Origin: Antedon mediterranea
Taxonomy: Eukaryota; Echinodermata; Crinoidea; Comatulida; Antedonidae
Direction of reading: 5' to 3'
Assembly (NCBI RefSeq): GCF_964355755.1
Contig: NC_092670.1
Coordinates: 14,881,201-14,941,200 of the forward strand
Length of the DNA stretch: 60,000 bases
The notes under the pieces are model-generated. The model had not been told where the DNA came from and did no database searches. It saw only the letters and a list, made by a program, of their open reading frames with translations. The position numbers and the translations under genes were made by a program. Shown one piece after another: positions 41,001-56,000 of the stretch (positions within the stretch are counted from its first letter, which is position 1; the number at the start of each line of letters is the position of its first letter).

Positions 41001-44000
41001 AACTAAAACCAATAAATAATTTTCTATGGGGGAAAAAATATCGAGAGCGTATTGGAATAACAAAGCAAGACACATCCATTAATAAGAAATGGTGATAATA
41101 ACTATGAAGAATAATAAATAATAATAATAATATATTAATTAGTAAAACATTCTCAAAACAAATACTTACAAGGCAGATTCAGCAACATTTCTGTAACATT
41201 TATCCAAAAATTAAATAAAAAAAGTTAGCAAAAGTTAGAAGCATGTAAACAAGGTTAGCATGAAATATATATATATATATACTATACTATAATAACATAA
41301 TGTGAGCAGTAACTGGAGCCGAATATAATGAATTATGCATGTTGTTAATAACTGAACTGAAAGTATAATTAATTTAACACAAATAATTGAAAATAGGCAG
41401 TGACACATCACAGAAACATACATTATGAATTTATTCTTGACAATGTTTATAGAACCAATTGTGGTTGTTATTTTTAAAATCTAAAGTGCTTTTTTGCTGT
41501 ACTTTATATAAATTGGTTTTGGGATTACATAATTATATGTTGTATTTATTTTGATTCAATACAATAGATTTGATTGAATTACGAGCCATACTAACTTGAT
41601 TTGTTCAATTGATTAATTTTATATCAAAATAATTGAGGTATACAAACGTAATAGAATGCTAAAATATTTAAAGTGTATACTAAATAAATATAGTATATGT
41701 AAACACAGTATTAATATTACAATATTAGTACTATATGGTAAATCAAACAATGATTAAAACATAAATGATTAAATTAGCATACACAGCAAACATGAATTTA
41801 AAATAACAAAATTATTGTAAAGGTCATCAAATACTCACGATATCTCAACAATTTTTTCTTCTAATCTTTGGCAGTTATCGTTCAACTGATCTACTTTCAT
41901 CTTCTCGTCTGCAACTTCGTTCTTCAACATCAGATTATCACTTTGATTTTGACTAGATGACAGAGACAATTGACTTAATTTATTCTGTTCCTCCGATAAC
42001 TTCTTTTTCAGGTCAGCATTCAAAGCTTGTTCTTGTTTTACTTTATATTCCATGGTTTCGGTTTGGCGTTTTAAGTGACGTTCGCGGTTTGTCGTCTGTT
42101 CCTCCATGTTACTTAACTGTGATATAAGTTTTTGTCTTTGTTCTTGCAATTCTAAAGTCAAGGTGGTGTTTTGAGAATGCAGGTCTTGTATTTCTGCTAG
42201 AATGGACGTCCGGTCAGCACTGTATATTTGATCCAAGGCAGACCGATGGTGAGACTCTTGTTCTCGTATTCTTCTCTCTAACATCTGTACGTCAGACAGA
42301 TCTTTATCTCCACTGGCGACAACATGCGTTCTGAGCTCGGCCAATAACATCTCACGCTCTTTGTCAAAAACATACAGGATTGCCTTCAGAAGTTGTCCAC
42401 GCCAGTCTGTCTCAGATGATCTCACAGACTAAAAGAAAAGAAAAACAAATATTAAGAAACTTTGAGAAGTGTGTGTATAGGACTGCATAAGTATAACAGA
42501 TTACAATATAATTTAAAAACAATAGTTAAAACTTGTACTCATTTCTGTCAACTTACCCACTGGCCTGTTGTTTGTGAGATGAGGTCTTTCAGGGCTTGAA
42601 TAGCATCCAATAAGGCTTGCTTCTCATTTTCCCACGACTCCTGCAAAGATGCAATATCCGCACCATTCTGTACATTCTTCCGCGGAGACGTATGCTGACG
42701 TAAATACCGAAGATCAGACATAGAAAGAACCTGTAAACCTTCGCTATGAACACGATTAAGAAGTGTTTGCAACCTCAGTGGAATGTCTGACGTGCTGTCA
42801 ACGATCCCTGATTCTGTGGATTCACTGTCCTTACCAATGCCATCTTGCCGAAATCTTAAGTGTCCCAACAAGTCCCTATCAAGCCTTTCCATTGTATCCA
42901 CCTCAGACTTAAGTTTCTGACCAAGTTCTAATAATGAAAATTCATGTTTTTTTTTTTATTGAAATGGTACATATAGGATTTCAACATAACTGGTAAATAA
43001 GCAGTCACTTTTGTGTACAAAATATTGATAAATTGATATAAAAAACACATTAGTTAGACTACTTTTCACATTAGATAACAAGTTAACTCTTTTATCATAT
43101 ATTTAAGCACAACCGTTCTGGTGATTTGACTATACTGTACAGTTTGTTATAATTGTACATTCTAAATGCACTCTAATAGCTAAGCTCATAGCTCTATATG
43201 CACATTGCAACGTAAACACTACACTTACCTGTACTAGTTTGGGGACTGATTGGCGATGCTGTGATCTGCCTTTGGTCCTGGAAATTCCTCCGTAATCGTT
43301 CAATCTCCTCCGAATGTGCTGACATAAGATCACGGTTCACTTGCAAGATTGCTTGTTCTAGCTCTCTCTTATGTTTGGTTTTAAGATCATCAACCTCTTG
43401 ATTGTGTTCCTCTTTCAATTGTTTGATGCGGATTGTTGCATCTCGTTCCATGTTTGTCTGGATGTCGTGTATGTGATCTTGGTGCTGCATGGTCAATTCT
43501 CTTCTTATTTCATCCAATTTCTATTTAAAGAAAAACACACGCATATATTATATGCAATTTTCTGATTCACCTTGTTAAAATAATCCAATGTACAACCTTG
43601 TTGCAAAAGTACCAGGAAATTACAAACTGTAAATTGTTTTAAAAAAACAAATAAAAAAATTATCTGTATTGATAAAATATTTTCTTACAGCAGTGTTTCA
43701 AATTATCCAGAAACCTGTTACAACCAATAGAATTGTTATTAATTGTATTATTATTTAATTATTATTTAGCCATGAAGGGATAGTCTTTTCCGGAAGCTTG
43801 GCGATTTCTTTTTGGCTGTTTTACTTTAACGTTTGGATTTAGCTTTCTTCTTATTTTATTTGTCTCCATTAAAATACACACAGTCAGTGTCATTTTTTCA
43901 GTAATTTGCTTTGGAATTATAATGTATACCTGTTGCAATGTTTTTCCTGGCGATAGTCCTTGTAAACTGGTTAATCTCCTATCATAGTCAGATTCCAGCT

Positions 44001-47000
44001 GCCTTACACGTTCCCCTTGAGCATCACAAGCATCTCTTAACGCTGCCAACTCCATCTTATGCTTCTCATCCATCACCGCTAACTCTTGGCAATGCTGGTT
44101 CTGAAGATCTTGTAGTTGGTCTACGGCAGCATGGCTTAGCTCTTGCTGCCGTTGTACAATGGCTTCTTCTAGCTCATCTACTTGGATATTTAGTTGTAGA
44201 ATCTTTATATCTTTGCTCTAAGGAAATTAATTAATATAAATATTATTAATGTTCCAACATAGTTGAGAAAAAAAATGACTTAAGCTACAGCTATCAAAGA
44301 AGATACTGCTCTATGACATTGACAGTAATTTTAATTTTGAAGGGTTCCAGTGACATTTAGTTATTAAATTAGGAAAAACTGTTCTCACCCATTACACAGT
44401 TGATTTATCATTAAAAGACCAGGGAGAGAGTTAGAATACCAAGATCAAGTAATTATTCATGTTTTGGATTATAAATTTTTTCAAAATTACATTTTATAAA
44501 TTCAAGAGAACTTCTCAATACAGTATTTTAAAATAACTTACATTTTTTAAAGTATTTATTTTATGACAAAGAGGTTTTAGTATCTCACCTTAATGTCTTG
44601 ATGTAGCCCATCAATCTGGTCTTTGAGGTTTTCTACATCTCCATCCGTACCCATTGACATTCCTTGCAGTCGTGATAACCGCATTTCCAACTCACTAACT
44701 TCATGTTCACGAACTCCCAAAAGATCGTGCAATGACTCCAGTTCATTTTCAAGCTGTTTCTGAGAACATGGAATATAAAAAAAACGTATATAAAATAGTT
44801 CAGAACTTCAAAGCTTCTATGATGCGACGTAATTGTACTTTATACTAAATGCATGAGAATGGGACTCGATCTCTAGACTACTGAGCTTGTGCTGATGGCT
44901 GGGCTTATATTTGAGCCCAAGGAAACAGTGGGTACTGAACCAACAGTTTGAGTTTAGCTCCTTCCAATAATTTATTTTAATTAAGCAATATTTAAGGTAA
45001 TATATAATGATATAAAATTATTAACATTAAGTTTGACTAAGATATGAAATAAATAGAATAATATTTATATCATTCATTTTTCACATTTATGTAGTCATCA
45101 TTTATAACTTTACAATTAAAGTATATAATTTATGGCAATGATCCTGCATTATGAAGTTTACAAGGACCGGTTTACTGTACAGTACATAAAACCTAAAAAT
45201 AAAAAATGTAAACCCTTTACTAATAATAATAATACTTCATCAGCAAAAAAAACGACAAAAAACAAGAAAGATATTAAACATTGAAATTGTAACAAATCTA
45301 TTTTTCTATACACAATTATTCTTAGAAAGAAAATGTGTAAATACAAGTAACTAAACTTTGTATCCATATGGCCAAATAGTGGCTATTGACAATCCATAAG
45401 TTGTGACATCCTACTTGAATTGCTTACTTCCTGTGGAGTGGGTGGTAAGTGGGAATTTAAAATTTTTTAAATCATTTATTGAAATTTGAAAACAAAGTAC
45501 TGTAGTTTGATAAAATACATTCTATTTTGGGAATGAGAGCATGACAAAGGAGCACTGTAAAAGAATAATTATTATATACAGGAAATTGTTATTTTTATAA
45601 ACTTTTAAAAACAATTAAAAAGGCAACAAATACCAAAAGAATACATTTTAATTTTAAAACTGGCAAAAACAACAAAGACTAGCATAAAGCTTATAACAAT
45701 ACTAGAAAAAGAAGTTAGAAATCAATGGTTTGTAAGAAATTTCTAAAGTTTTGATTAAATATAAAAATGTGTCATTTGTCAAAGAATTAACAAGAAGATG
45801 TTCTCGCAAATCAAAAGATCCCTATTATCTTTCCATTAACCGTAACTTCTCATGACAAACAATAGGCAAACATCTCAAAGAAAGAGGTTTCAGAATTGCA
45901 GTTTATCTGCTCATAACAGCTCAGCCAAATCAGGGAGGTATAAAATATATACCTCCCTGGTCGAATACACCTAGTATAACAACAGTAAAACAATACAAAA
46001 CACCCTACACCATTAAAGCCTTCCTTACCCACAGCCTCCCCATCACATTTGTGTAAAATCCACATTCATAACAAAATAAATAAATGTTTCAAACAAATTT
46101 AACCAATCAAACCCAGACAAAAACAACTGCTTCTTGTATCATATAGACTGTAGCAATGATCAATGGTGAACGACCTTTGAACTATCTGTAGTTTCAAATA
46201 CTTCCTAACTGCTACCTGACATTTCCTTTTAAGCACAATAGATAGTATTGTAGTTGTCATGAAATGATCAAGTACCAGTAAGAAGCCAAGTACCAGTAAC
46301 TATTTGAAAATAGAGTTAAGAGATAATATTCCAGGTGTCTTTAATGTGTCAAAGTTGTGCCATACAGACAAACCTATAGTTGATCTGAAATACCATATAC
46401 AGCTATGTGGTCTAGCGCTATGCTGCTCGTCCCGTCACCTAGAGGATAGAGGTTCAAATCCTACCAAGAGATGTATTCATACATTTAAAAAATGTAACTT
46501 TGCCCGAATTGTCCAACACTTTAAAAAAAATTACTCTTTCTCAGTTTTATAATAATCCACCACTGTAACTATTCAAATTCATTTCTCAATGAAGCCGACA
46601 CTAATGTTATCAATTCCACAATTCCTGTTTCCAGGTCATAACATGCTTACCTTTGTTTGATCATTCTCCAACTCCGTCTCTTCCAAGACCTTTAGAACTT
46701 TAGGGTCAACGAGAACATCTCGATTTTTTTCATTGCATAGTGCCTCATGAAGTTTGCTTATTTCTTTGTCACGTCTTTGCAACATGTCTTCATATTCTTC
46801 CTTCAATTTCTCCTGAAGAAAAATTAAAAGAGAAGCAAAAATTAAATCATGAGTTTTTAAAATATTAAAATTAAAACAAGCTACTTAAACAATCTGTACT
46901 ATATTCAATTGAAGTTTATCCATTCATCATCAAGATATTTACATCTATAAGGATTAAAAAAAAGACTACTTAAAAACAAGGAGTTATTCACCAAGGTACG

Positions 47001-50000
47001 GATAACTAAATGGACATCAAAGAACACTTCAATGTTCAAAAGCAAAACAAAAAAATATAAATACGCTATATTGATAAATTCAGGAGTAAGCTCACCCGAG
47101 GGTATAGTGGGACATTTAAACCAAGGCAGACTCAATACTTAGCCTAGTTTAATTTATTACTAATATTTGATAGAGCTACAACTACATACAGTACTTCTAT
47201 AAATAATAAGAATAATTCACTAACAAAATAATAAATTAAAATAGGTTTATACAGCTTATAATCATACCTACAAATGAATACTGAGGTGATGTCTAGGCAC
47301 CTAAGTCCTAGTGCTACAGTGTACTTACACAGAGTGTACTTTATGGTGTAAACACACCTTTAAGGTAACCAACTAAAGCTATACAATTTCCATCATAATG
47401 AAAGATAACTTAATACAATAAAAACAAACATAATAAACACTTGATATAAACAATATACTTAAATTCTTACTGTAGACCAGTACTTTTCTACTCAATCAAC
47501 ACGGTTTTAATTTCAACCCCTATAGCTACATCGTAGTAAAATATTTCTCTTTTGAATTGCTATCTATAGATCACGATATTGGAAGCTTTTATGAACAAAA
47601 ACAAAGATATGTGTCCATGGCAATGGATTTATTTGAAAGGATAGCTTGTATTGTTACTTGCATGAGTGAATTACTATTATTTTGACATATAAAGGAAGTC
47701 AGATAGCAGGCTGTTAGTTACTCATAGCTAATTTGATAATCATTATATCCTTCGCCCTCATTCTGTACTCTTTCAAGTTCATTAGAAAACATAATCCATA
47801 AAACAGTACTCAGCATGACAATTTCTAGTACAAACATATTGCCTAGTATTTCTGAAATTACAAACTTGTTATTTTTTTTTCATTTATAAGTTGATTTAAG
47901 TTCATGTGTGAAATAACTTAAAAACTAAAATAACAGTACAGATATGAAAATATAGAAAAGAACATTAAACAAAGATTTGTAGGACAGCATAAAAAGTTAA
48001 TTTCCATTTGAGTCGTTAGTTAATTAAGCAATAATTAATTAGAAATTAATAAAAAATAAAAATTTGAACAAAAAGACAAACTCACCAGCTCCTCTGCATG
48101 CTGACTTGACGGTGGCGGAGCTGGAGCCTCTGCACCAACTGGTGGATGTCCAAGAGCTGTGTCTCGACTACTGGTCACCAGTACCTCTTCCACACAAACT
48201 GGTGATGTCTCACGCTCCTCCTCTGTGTCGGACTTAACAAATCTGCTCTGACTAGCAAGTTCCAATTCTTGTTGATCAATCTTCTGTTTCAGAAATTCAA
48301 TATGCTCCTGAGACTGTGTGAATTGTTCGGTCAGATGATCGATTTCTAAGTTTTTCTCATCAATAAGTTTCTGTGCAAATTCTGGCATTGATTCTTTGCT
48401 TTCATAATTCTTTCTATCTTCTTCGGCATGTCTTAATTCATTCTATAAAAATAATAAAAACAATTACAATATGAATATTTCTAATATGTATAATAATATA
48501 TTAATAAGGAAAATATTTCTAAAATATTATTTAAAAAAATATGTCTAATAACAAACAATGTACATTTTGTGCTTGTTAATTTGAATACGGTATATAGTGA
48601 AAAAACACTGGATAGTGAGAACAAAGTGGAAAATAGTAATTATGTTTATCCTGTCTGTTGCGTGCAAAAATAATATTTTGCTAAAAATAATTTTCACTTG
48701 AACATCACGCAAAAGGAAAAACATAAACAGATCTACTTTTTAAAATACTAACCTTTTAAAAACAACTAGAATGCTACAAAATACAAACAACAGAAGTATA
48801 TCTATCCTTCATACAACATGAAATAGATGCTTTGTGTTAATCTATCAACTAACTATATTAATTGCACCTGCTCTACAACATTACACACAGAGCAATACCA
48901 TACACTGGCGTTATTGGCAACGTAAGCATATTGTGTTCTTTAAATATTGATTTGAATACAAATTAACTACAATACTGGTGTAAAAAAAGCACAACGTGGT
49001 ACCAACTGAATTGATTTCCTTTGTTGTTATCATGCCATGTGGAATTGGTATTTTTAAAATGAGTATCATTGATTGGTATTTTAAAAACAATGACATTGAA
49101 ATAAAGACACTTGTACTAATACACTGAAAATACACTTATTAATAATTCAAAATTATGTATATTGTCTAAAAAATCCAAACATGGTTATTGACTTCTTTTG
49201 TTCCATGTGGAATACTAGGAGTATTTTACACTGTATCCGGTAATCAACATAATTTCATCATGGGATTAAAATATATAACATACACTATTAAGGGATATGG
49301 CATTAAAACATAACATACACTAATAAGGGATTTGGCATTAAAATATATTACATATACACTAAGGCACGATGTCAAAATTATTCTACTGCACTTACTGCAG
49401 TAACTATATTTTGTATCTCTATAACCTGATGCTATTTATTTTTTGTCATACACACTGTTCATTGCAGTGACTTCTACATTGAACAAAATAAAATCATACA
49501 TTATTTCAGTCCAATAAATGTACTTTACTGCATTAAAACAGCAGTAAAATAATTTTAAACTGATCTTTGCCTTTTGCTATTATTTTGTTACTAGGCCTAT
49601 GTTTGTTTTTAAAATTACATAAAACAGAACATTCAATTCATTAGTTACTATATTTTGAATTCTTTTAAAAATATAGCTAATTTTAATACTGGTTATATAA
49701 ATAAAAAAAAGTAATTCCAAAGACAAGGACAACTTGAAAAACAGATAATAGTAACATTTTCACATTAGGTTAAAGAAAAATTCTTTGCCAGAATGTGTGG
49801 GTCGAAATTAACTAGGTCACAAATACCATTATGTGATATAAGATTGTAATTGAATAATTCAACTAAATGATTTTATAGTTTTGTGTTTTTTAGTGTTTTA
49901 TTCATACTCTATTATACTGTTGAATCAAAATTATTTGAAATTAACACAATACACAGCTAAATTAGTATAGAATAAAACTGAAAGTAATTAAGAAAAAAGA

Positions 50001-53000
50001 ACATTGTGATTCTAAGAATAATGGTCCTTTGTCTAGTCACTGTTTATTAATATTTATATAAGCATAACCATGTCATTGCTGTACAGTATGTAATTAACAT
50101 AATGATGTCATAAAGTGGTGATATGATGCTCATCTTTAAACCTCAATAGTAAAGGTAAAGGTATTCATATTTGTCCTCAAGCTTAACTGGAAACTGAGGA
50201 AATTCGGATTAGGCCCTCCACGGACCCACGGCAGCCAGCAGCGCAGCGCCTACCAGATCAGTACACCGGCAGACGATCCCCTACTCTTTTCGAATAGTGT
50301 ACCAAGTTCTTTAACATGCACTGTTAAGTACACGGGACCAACGGCTTTACATCCCATCCAAAGGACGAGGCAATGAGAGTAAAGCATCTTGCCTAAGGAT
50401 GCAATTAGTATGGTACAGATAACCTCAAAAACCCATGCCAATCACATGCTAGTCATATTACCATTACACCATCACTCTCCAGTATATACAGCACCCGCCG
50501 CGATTTCTAGACGGTCTCCCATCCAGAACGCAACCGGGCCCAACGTTGCTTAACTTCGGTGATCTGACGAGAACCAGTGTTTCAACGTATGGCCGTATCT
50601 AACACAGTATGGCCGTATCTAACACAGTATGGCCGTATCTAAAGTATTGGGTTGAAATCTTTTTCTACACATTCACACACGATTCTCTGTACCACATTTG
50701 GATTATGTGTTCACATGTTTCTCCTAGTATCACAGGCCATAACCTAATTCATAACCTAACCTTACAATCATGATACAGGCTCCACATGTGATTACACATG
50801 AGATGCTGTAATGGAATATTCCTATGATACCAGACTAAAAAGAATAATATAAAATATAAATAAATATAAAATATTAGTAGTAAAACACCACTTACCAGTT
50901 TAGCAGAGTGTTCATTTTTCAATACATTTAGCTCCATTGATAATTGTTCAATCTGTTCATTCCTATTTAAAACATCATCACGTAGTTGATCTAACTGTTC
51001 TACTAATTCATTTATCTGAAAGAAAGAAAAAAATATCTTTATATACCTGGCCTACTCAATATCGGTTAATGATTTTGGAGAAGTAGCCGATATATATTCA
51101 TTTCAATAAAAAAAAACTTTATTATCCCAAGTCCAGGGAAATTCATTTGGTTGTGGATACAAAGATTCATAAAAGGTTAAAAAAGTACACAAAAAGGCAA
51201 GCACAACAATCATAATAAAATCTAAAATATGTTATACATTAATGATTAATGGGTTACAATCAAATTTAATTACAAATACAGATGCAATTTATTATCATTC
51301 TAATTTATCTATGAGTAAAACTTTGGTACTGAAAAGTATAATTTATGGTAAATAAATTTTACAGTAAATCATGTGGCAAAATAATTTGTATATTGTCCAT
51401 AACCAAAGCTTACCTCTTTTTGTTTTCTTTCACCAGCCTCTTTCTCTGTAGACAACTGCTCTGCTAACGATGCCATTGGAGGACTATCATCCTGAGCTGG
51501 TGCAAGATTCACATGCTTGATGACCTCCAGTTGTGACTGCAATCCTGACAACTTTATCAGGCTCTCTTGTAGTTGTTGCTGAAGAACCTCTTTATCGTGC
51601 GTCAGTTCGTCTTCTACTTGTCGTAGTTTTTCTATTTCTTTTTCTAATTCTTCTTCGTGTTCTTGATTCTGATGCTCAACTCGTTTCTGTTGGTCAAGTT
51701 TCTGTTCAAGTTCCCGCAGCTGGCTCGCAAGTTCCTGCGAGGTTTCTTGCTTCCAGCAAAGATCCGTCTCCAACTGCTGAATCTTCTCGTCCATTATATG
51801 TTGCAGGTCAACTTTCTCGCTAAGTTCATCCCGAAGATCTTGCAACTATACATTTCAAAGAAAGTCATTTAGATTCAGGAATACAAACAAAAAATAAAAA
51901 ATAGATATAAAAAGTTATGCCAAAGAAAGCAATATATTCTAAAACATACCTCTTTGACGAGATGTTCGTTACTAGGTGCTTTTTCACCTCGGTTCTTCAA
52001 CTCATTCTCTAAATGACGAATCTCCTTCTGAAAATCTTCACGTTCTAATTCTCGTTCAGTTGCTTGTTCCTTTATAAAAAGAAATCACCAAGTAATGTTT
52101 AGATACATTTTATTAAAAAGTTAGTTTTGCTTTAAACTTGAATTTTTAAACACTACATGCATGTATAAAAATCAACAGCATTAATATCTTTGTAAAACAT
52201 TTGTTATGTCCTAGATTTGGTGGATAACATATTAGTTTATATTTTTTTTTATGATATGGTTTAAAAAAATGTATTTACACATTTTAGGTAAGATTATCTA
52301 GTATCATTGGTTACACCATGTCAGATGATCACATATCTACCTTTGTTGTGTTCATTAAAGCAAAATAATGATTTTTTAAATTCAGTATGAGTTTTTCCTG
52401 TCACCAAATATAAGCACTTTGCTTTAAATTTTTTTATTTACTTGATCTTAAAAATGATTCTTCTACGGTTGAACAATAATAGAACTAATAAAAATCTTAC
52501 CCCAAGGAATTGCTTGTTAGACCGCTGTTGTTTCTGAAGAGACGCCACTTGTTTATCAAACTCTTCCTTCTCCGTCTTCCTCTCCACAAGCAACTTTTCA
52601 GTCTTTGTTATCTGTTCTTCAAGCTGCGACTCCAGTAGGTGAAGCTGTTCCTCCTTTGAAGTACGGTCCTTTTGAGATTGCTGCTCCTGCCATAGCTTCT
52701 CTTGACGCAGTCTGCTGTTTTCCTCTATCAAACCTAGTATGCAATGCATTTATTTTAATTTATCGCATACATATGTAATAGATATATTTTCCTCTATCAA
52801 AAAATATACATCTATTTAAACAGTCAACCCTTGGACTGGATTGGTAAATATGTCTGGTTTTCAATAAATTCTGGAAATTTGTTTTTATTGATAAAAATGA
52901 ATTTGGGACCTTTTGAATTACCGGTTGTCAGAGAGTTCGGTATAGGGATAGTAGTATACTGGATTTATTATATATATATTTATTTTCAATTTACCGTACT

Positions 53001-56000
53001 GACGCGGGTATAAGCCCATACTTGGGTATAAGCCCACCCCCGACTTTTGACTAATTTTCATGAAAAATGAGGCACTCGGGTATAAGCCCACACCCATTAA
53101 TTCGAAGATCTACAGTGTGCGTCGTAATACATTATTTTGTATTTGCCGACGTCCATACCCCAAATACACCTACCTTTGATCATAACCAAGCTAGGCTAAT
53201 ATACGCTAGGCCATATGAGGCCTAGCGGTCCTGTTTTGTTTACACTCAATCGCGGTCGAAAGATCGCTTCACACACGACGACGCTACAAGTCGCCAAAAC
53301 GGAAAACCACTATTTGGTATCGGCTGCTATAAACAAGCTTATTAAATTTCTTTGGTACATTTCTATTTAACGAACATTGTATACTTGCTTTTCTGCTTGA
53401 TAAATTCTTGTTTAAAATAAGATATTCTACGATAAATTACACAAACTATAAGCTTAATTTTCCAACACTCTACACCTCGTGTATTTTTAGAGGCAACGTT
53501 GTACACGTGAGGGCGCTCGCTCGCATGGTGGAATACACAGTGTACATGGGCTGTTTTTGACGATCTGCATTTTTGGATCCTCGGGTATAAGCCCACCCCC
53601 CAAACTTGACGTGATTTCATGTTCAAGGGGGGTGGGCTTATACCCGCGTCAGTACGGTACTCATAATGTTGCTTGTACCAAAACTACCCCGGATACAATC
53701 TGATATTTTTCTATGTTATGGGGTTTTATTTCAAATCTAGTATTTAATACATTTAAATGTATCAGATAATTATGAGTCAAAATATTGTATTTTGTACTTA
53801 TTTTATTATTATTAGTATTACAGTTTCCCGTTTTAAAAATTAGTTATTTTTAAATGTTCTTACCAAAACCATCTTCACCTATTTTTTCAGCCAATGCTAA
53901 CTGTTGCTCTTCTAGTACACGTTTATCCTCAATAAGTTGATCCCTCTCTTTCTCAAGTTCAGTAACCTTAAACAGTAATGTCTCCAGTTGTGGATGTTGA
54001 TTGCCTTGGGCTTTACTTAGTTCATCGGTGTATCCATGTAATAAGCCTATCAAAATAAAGTTTAATTAAACATTTTATTTTATAAAAAAAAAGACATGCA
54101 CAGAAATAATTACTAAGCTGGTTAACTCCCCTTATCTAGTCACTTATTCATACTGAAAATCTCTGGTTAGAGAATACCCTCAACATTTCTAACTTATTCG
54201 TTTTTTGAAAAATAATAAAAAGTATTCTTTTATGTGTACAAAATTAGTACTGGGTTTGGTTAACTCAACCAGTTCATATAGGTACAGATGAAGAAAGTCT
54301 ATTTAACAGTGGTTAGAAAACATATTGTTAGGTAGATATTTCCATTTATTTAGCATTCTTCACTGCAGCTACTGTTGTCTCACCTTGAGTGCTATCCAGC
54401 TCTCTGCTGACTCTCTCTTTCTCTTCAACTTCCTCTTTAACTTGCTGCATTAACTGCTGCTGGCGATCTCTCATCTGGTTCAGTTCATCTTGACTGCTCA
54501 TAGTTGCGTTCAGTAGCTCGGTCTGCATGCCACGAGCCTGATGGAGCTGCTGTGTGGTTGCTGCCATCATCTCTAGCAGTTTCTCAACAGCTGACTGCAG
54601 CCGACCATTAGCGCCTGCAATAAAAATATGTAATCAGGTTGTCTGTAATAGTCGATATCTATGCTTGCGTTCATATATACAGATTACATCTTCATTCTGA
54701 TTAAATCTGTTTTCCTTCTTGTTTATTTATTTAATTTCTACAAACACCTAAACACAATCAATTTTTCAAGGTTGAAATTAATAACATAAGCCTATAATAA
54801 GACTATTGATTGAATTGATTGAAATTTATATTTATACTGGGTAACCTCTTCAGTCAAAGACTGGTCTCCCAGAGGGCCCAGTCTCGAAAGATGTACTAGG
54901 TTCTTTAAAGTGCACACGAGCTAGATGTGTACACTGGACCTACGTTTTATAGTCCTTATCCAAGAAGACTCGTTCTACCACCAGAACCATGGAGTGAGTG
55001 AGCCTCGAACCCCTGCCGATGTTACATATGGCTACGTAATTACGGTTCCACTGTCTTAACCGCTCGGCCACTCACTCACTATCTAAACTTTTCCATAAAT
55101 TTCTGTAATTGTATTGTGTAGTACCAAATAAAAGAACAACAAAAATGACCCAAAAAGCTTCCACATTTAAAGGAACAGTTTAGCTTACCCAAAACAAGTT
55201 CTTCCCCCTCAGCATCAAGGTCTGGCCCAGCAAAGATGCTCTCTGCAAGTTGTTGAGATAACTCTAGGCCCTCATCACTGTAGATTGACGCTACACTGGT
55301 GTCCTGCATACCATCTGGAGAGGGAGATTCTCTATGGTGATGGCCTCCAGTAGGGGACAATGGCACACCTAAAAGATAGTAAAAATATAGTGCTTTAAAT
55401 TGATTTTCAAGGCAGTCAAATTCAGAGAAATTACTTTATTTTTGGTGAGAATGAGTATTAATAATTTAAAAAATTGACAACCCTAGACCTCTATGCTATG
55501 CCCATTTTTGTTCAAATGTTGAATTATACACTGGGACTTTGCCCGGGGAAATGCTTGTATGCGAGGTTGATAGTAGAGTCAGGGTTCGATTATACGCGAG
55601 GAACTATTGTATATAAAAATATAATATCTTGCAGATTCGTCATATTCTAAACTAGTAGTTACTTGAGAAGAGAAATAGTTACAAAATGTTGAAAAGAGCA
55701 GGTTTTTGGTGCAAGCTGTAGGGCAGTGATTTGGTTTGGTAATTTAATTGAAGATAAAGAACTGCTAGGATTAACACATTTCACATAATTCAGTAATTAT
55801 CTTCTTATCTTCTATGAAGTATGAAATGACAAAAAAAGTCTAATTATGCAATTAAATGCAAAATCAAAACACAAAATCATCACACAAACTCCTACCTCCA
55901 AAAGCTCCGAGTCTTGAATCTTCCCCCTCTGCTGGTGATCTACCTTCCGCACCTCTCCCCTCTTCTCCTTGCTTCAGACTCTCAGATGTCTTCTCCTCAG

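Larger units (their letters stand above)
44760..46650. other. AKAP9-like intron, 1.9 kb
   Basis: AT-rich. It holds a perfect 12-bp-arm hairpin (45931-45959) and a tRNA-like sequence (46403-46470). No exon is needed here, since the flanking exons join in phase 0. Confidence 0.6.

Noticed and set aside
50491-50597. Functional 5S rRNA gene
   Set aside because: It lacks the 3' end, has mutations in conserved positions and continues into a SINE body.
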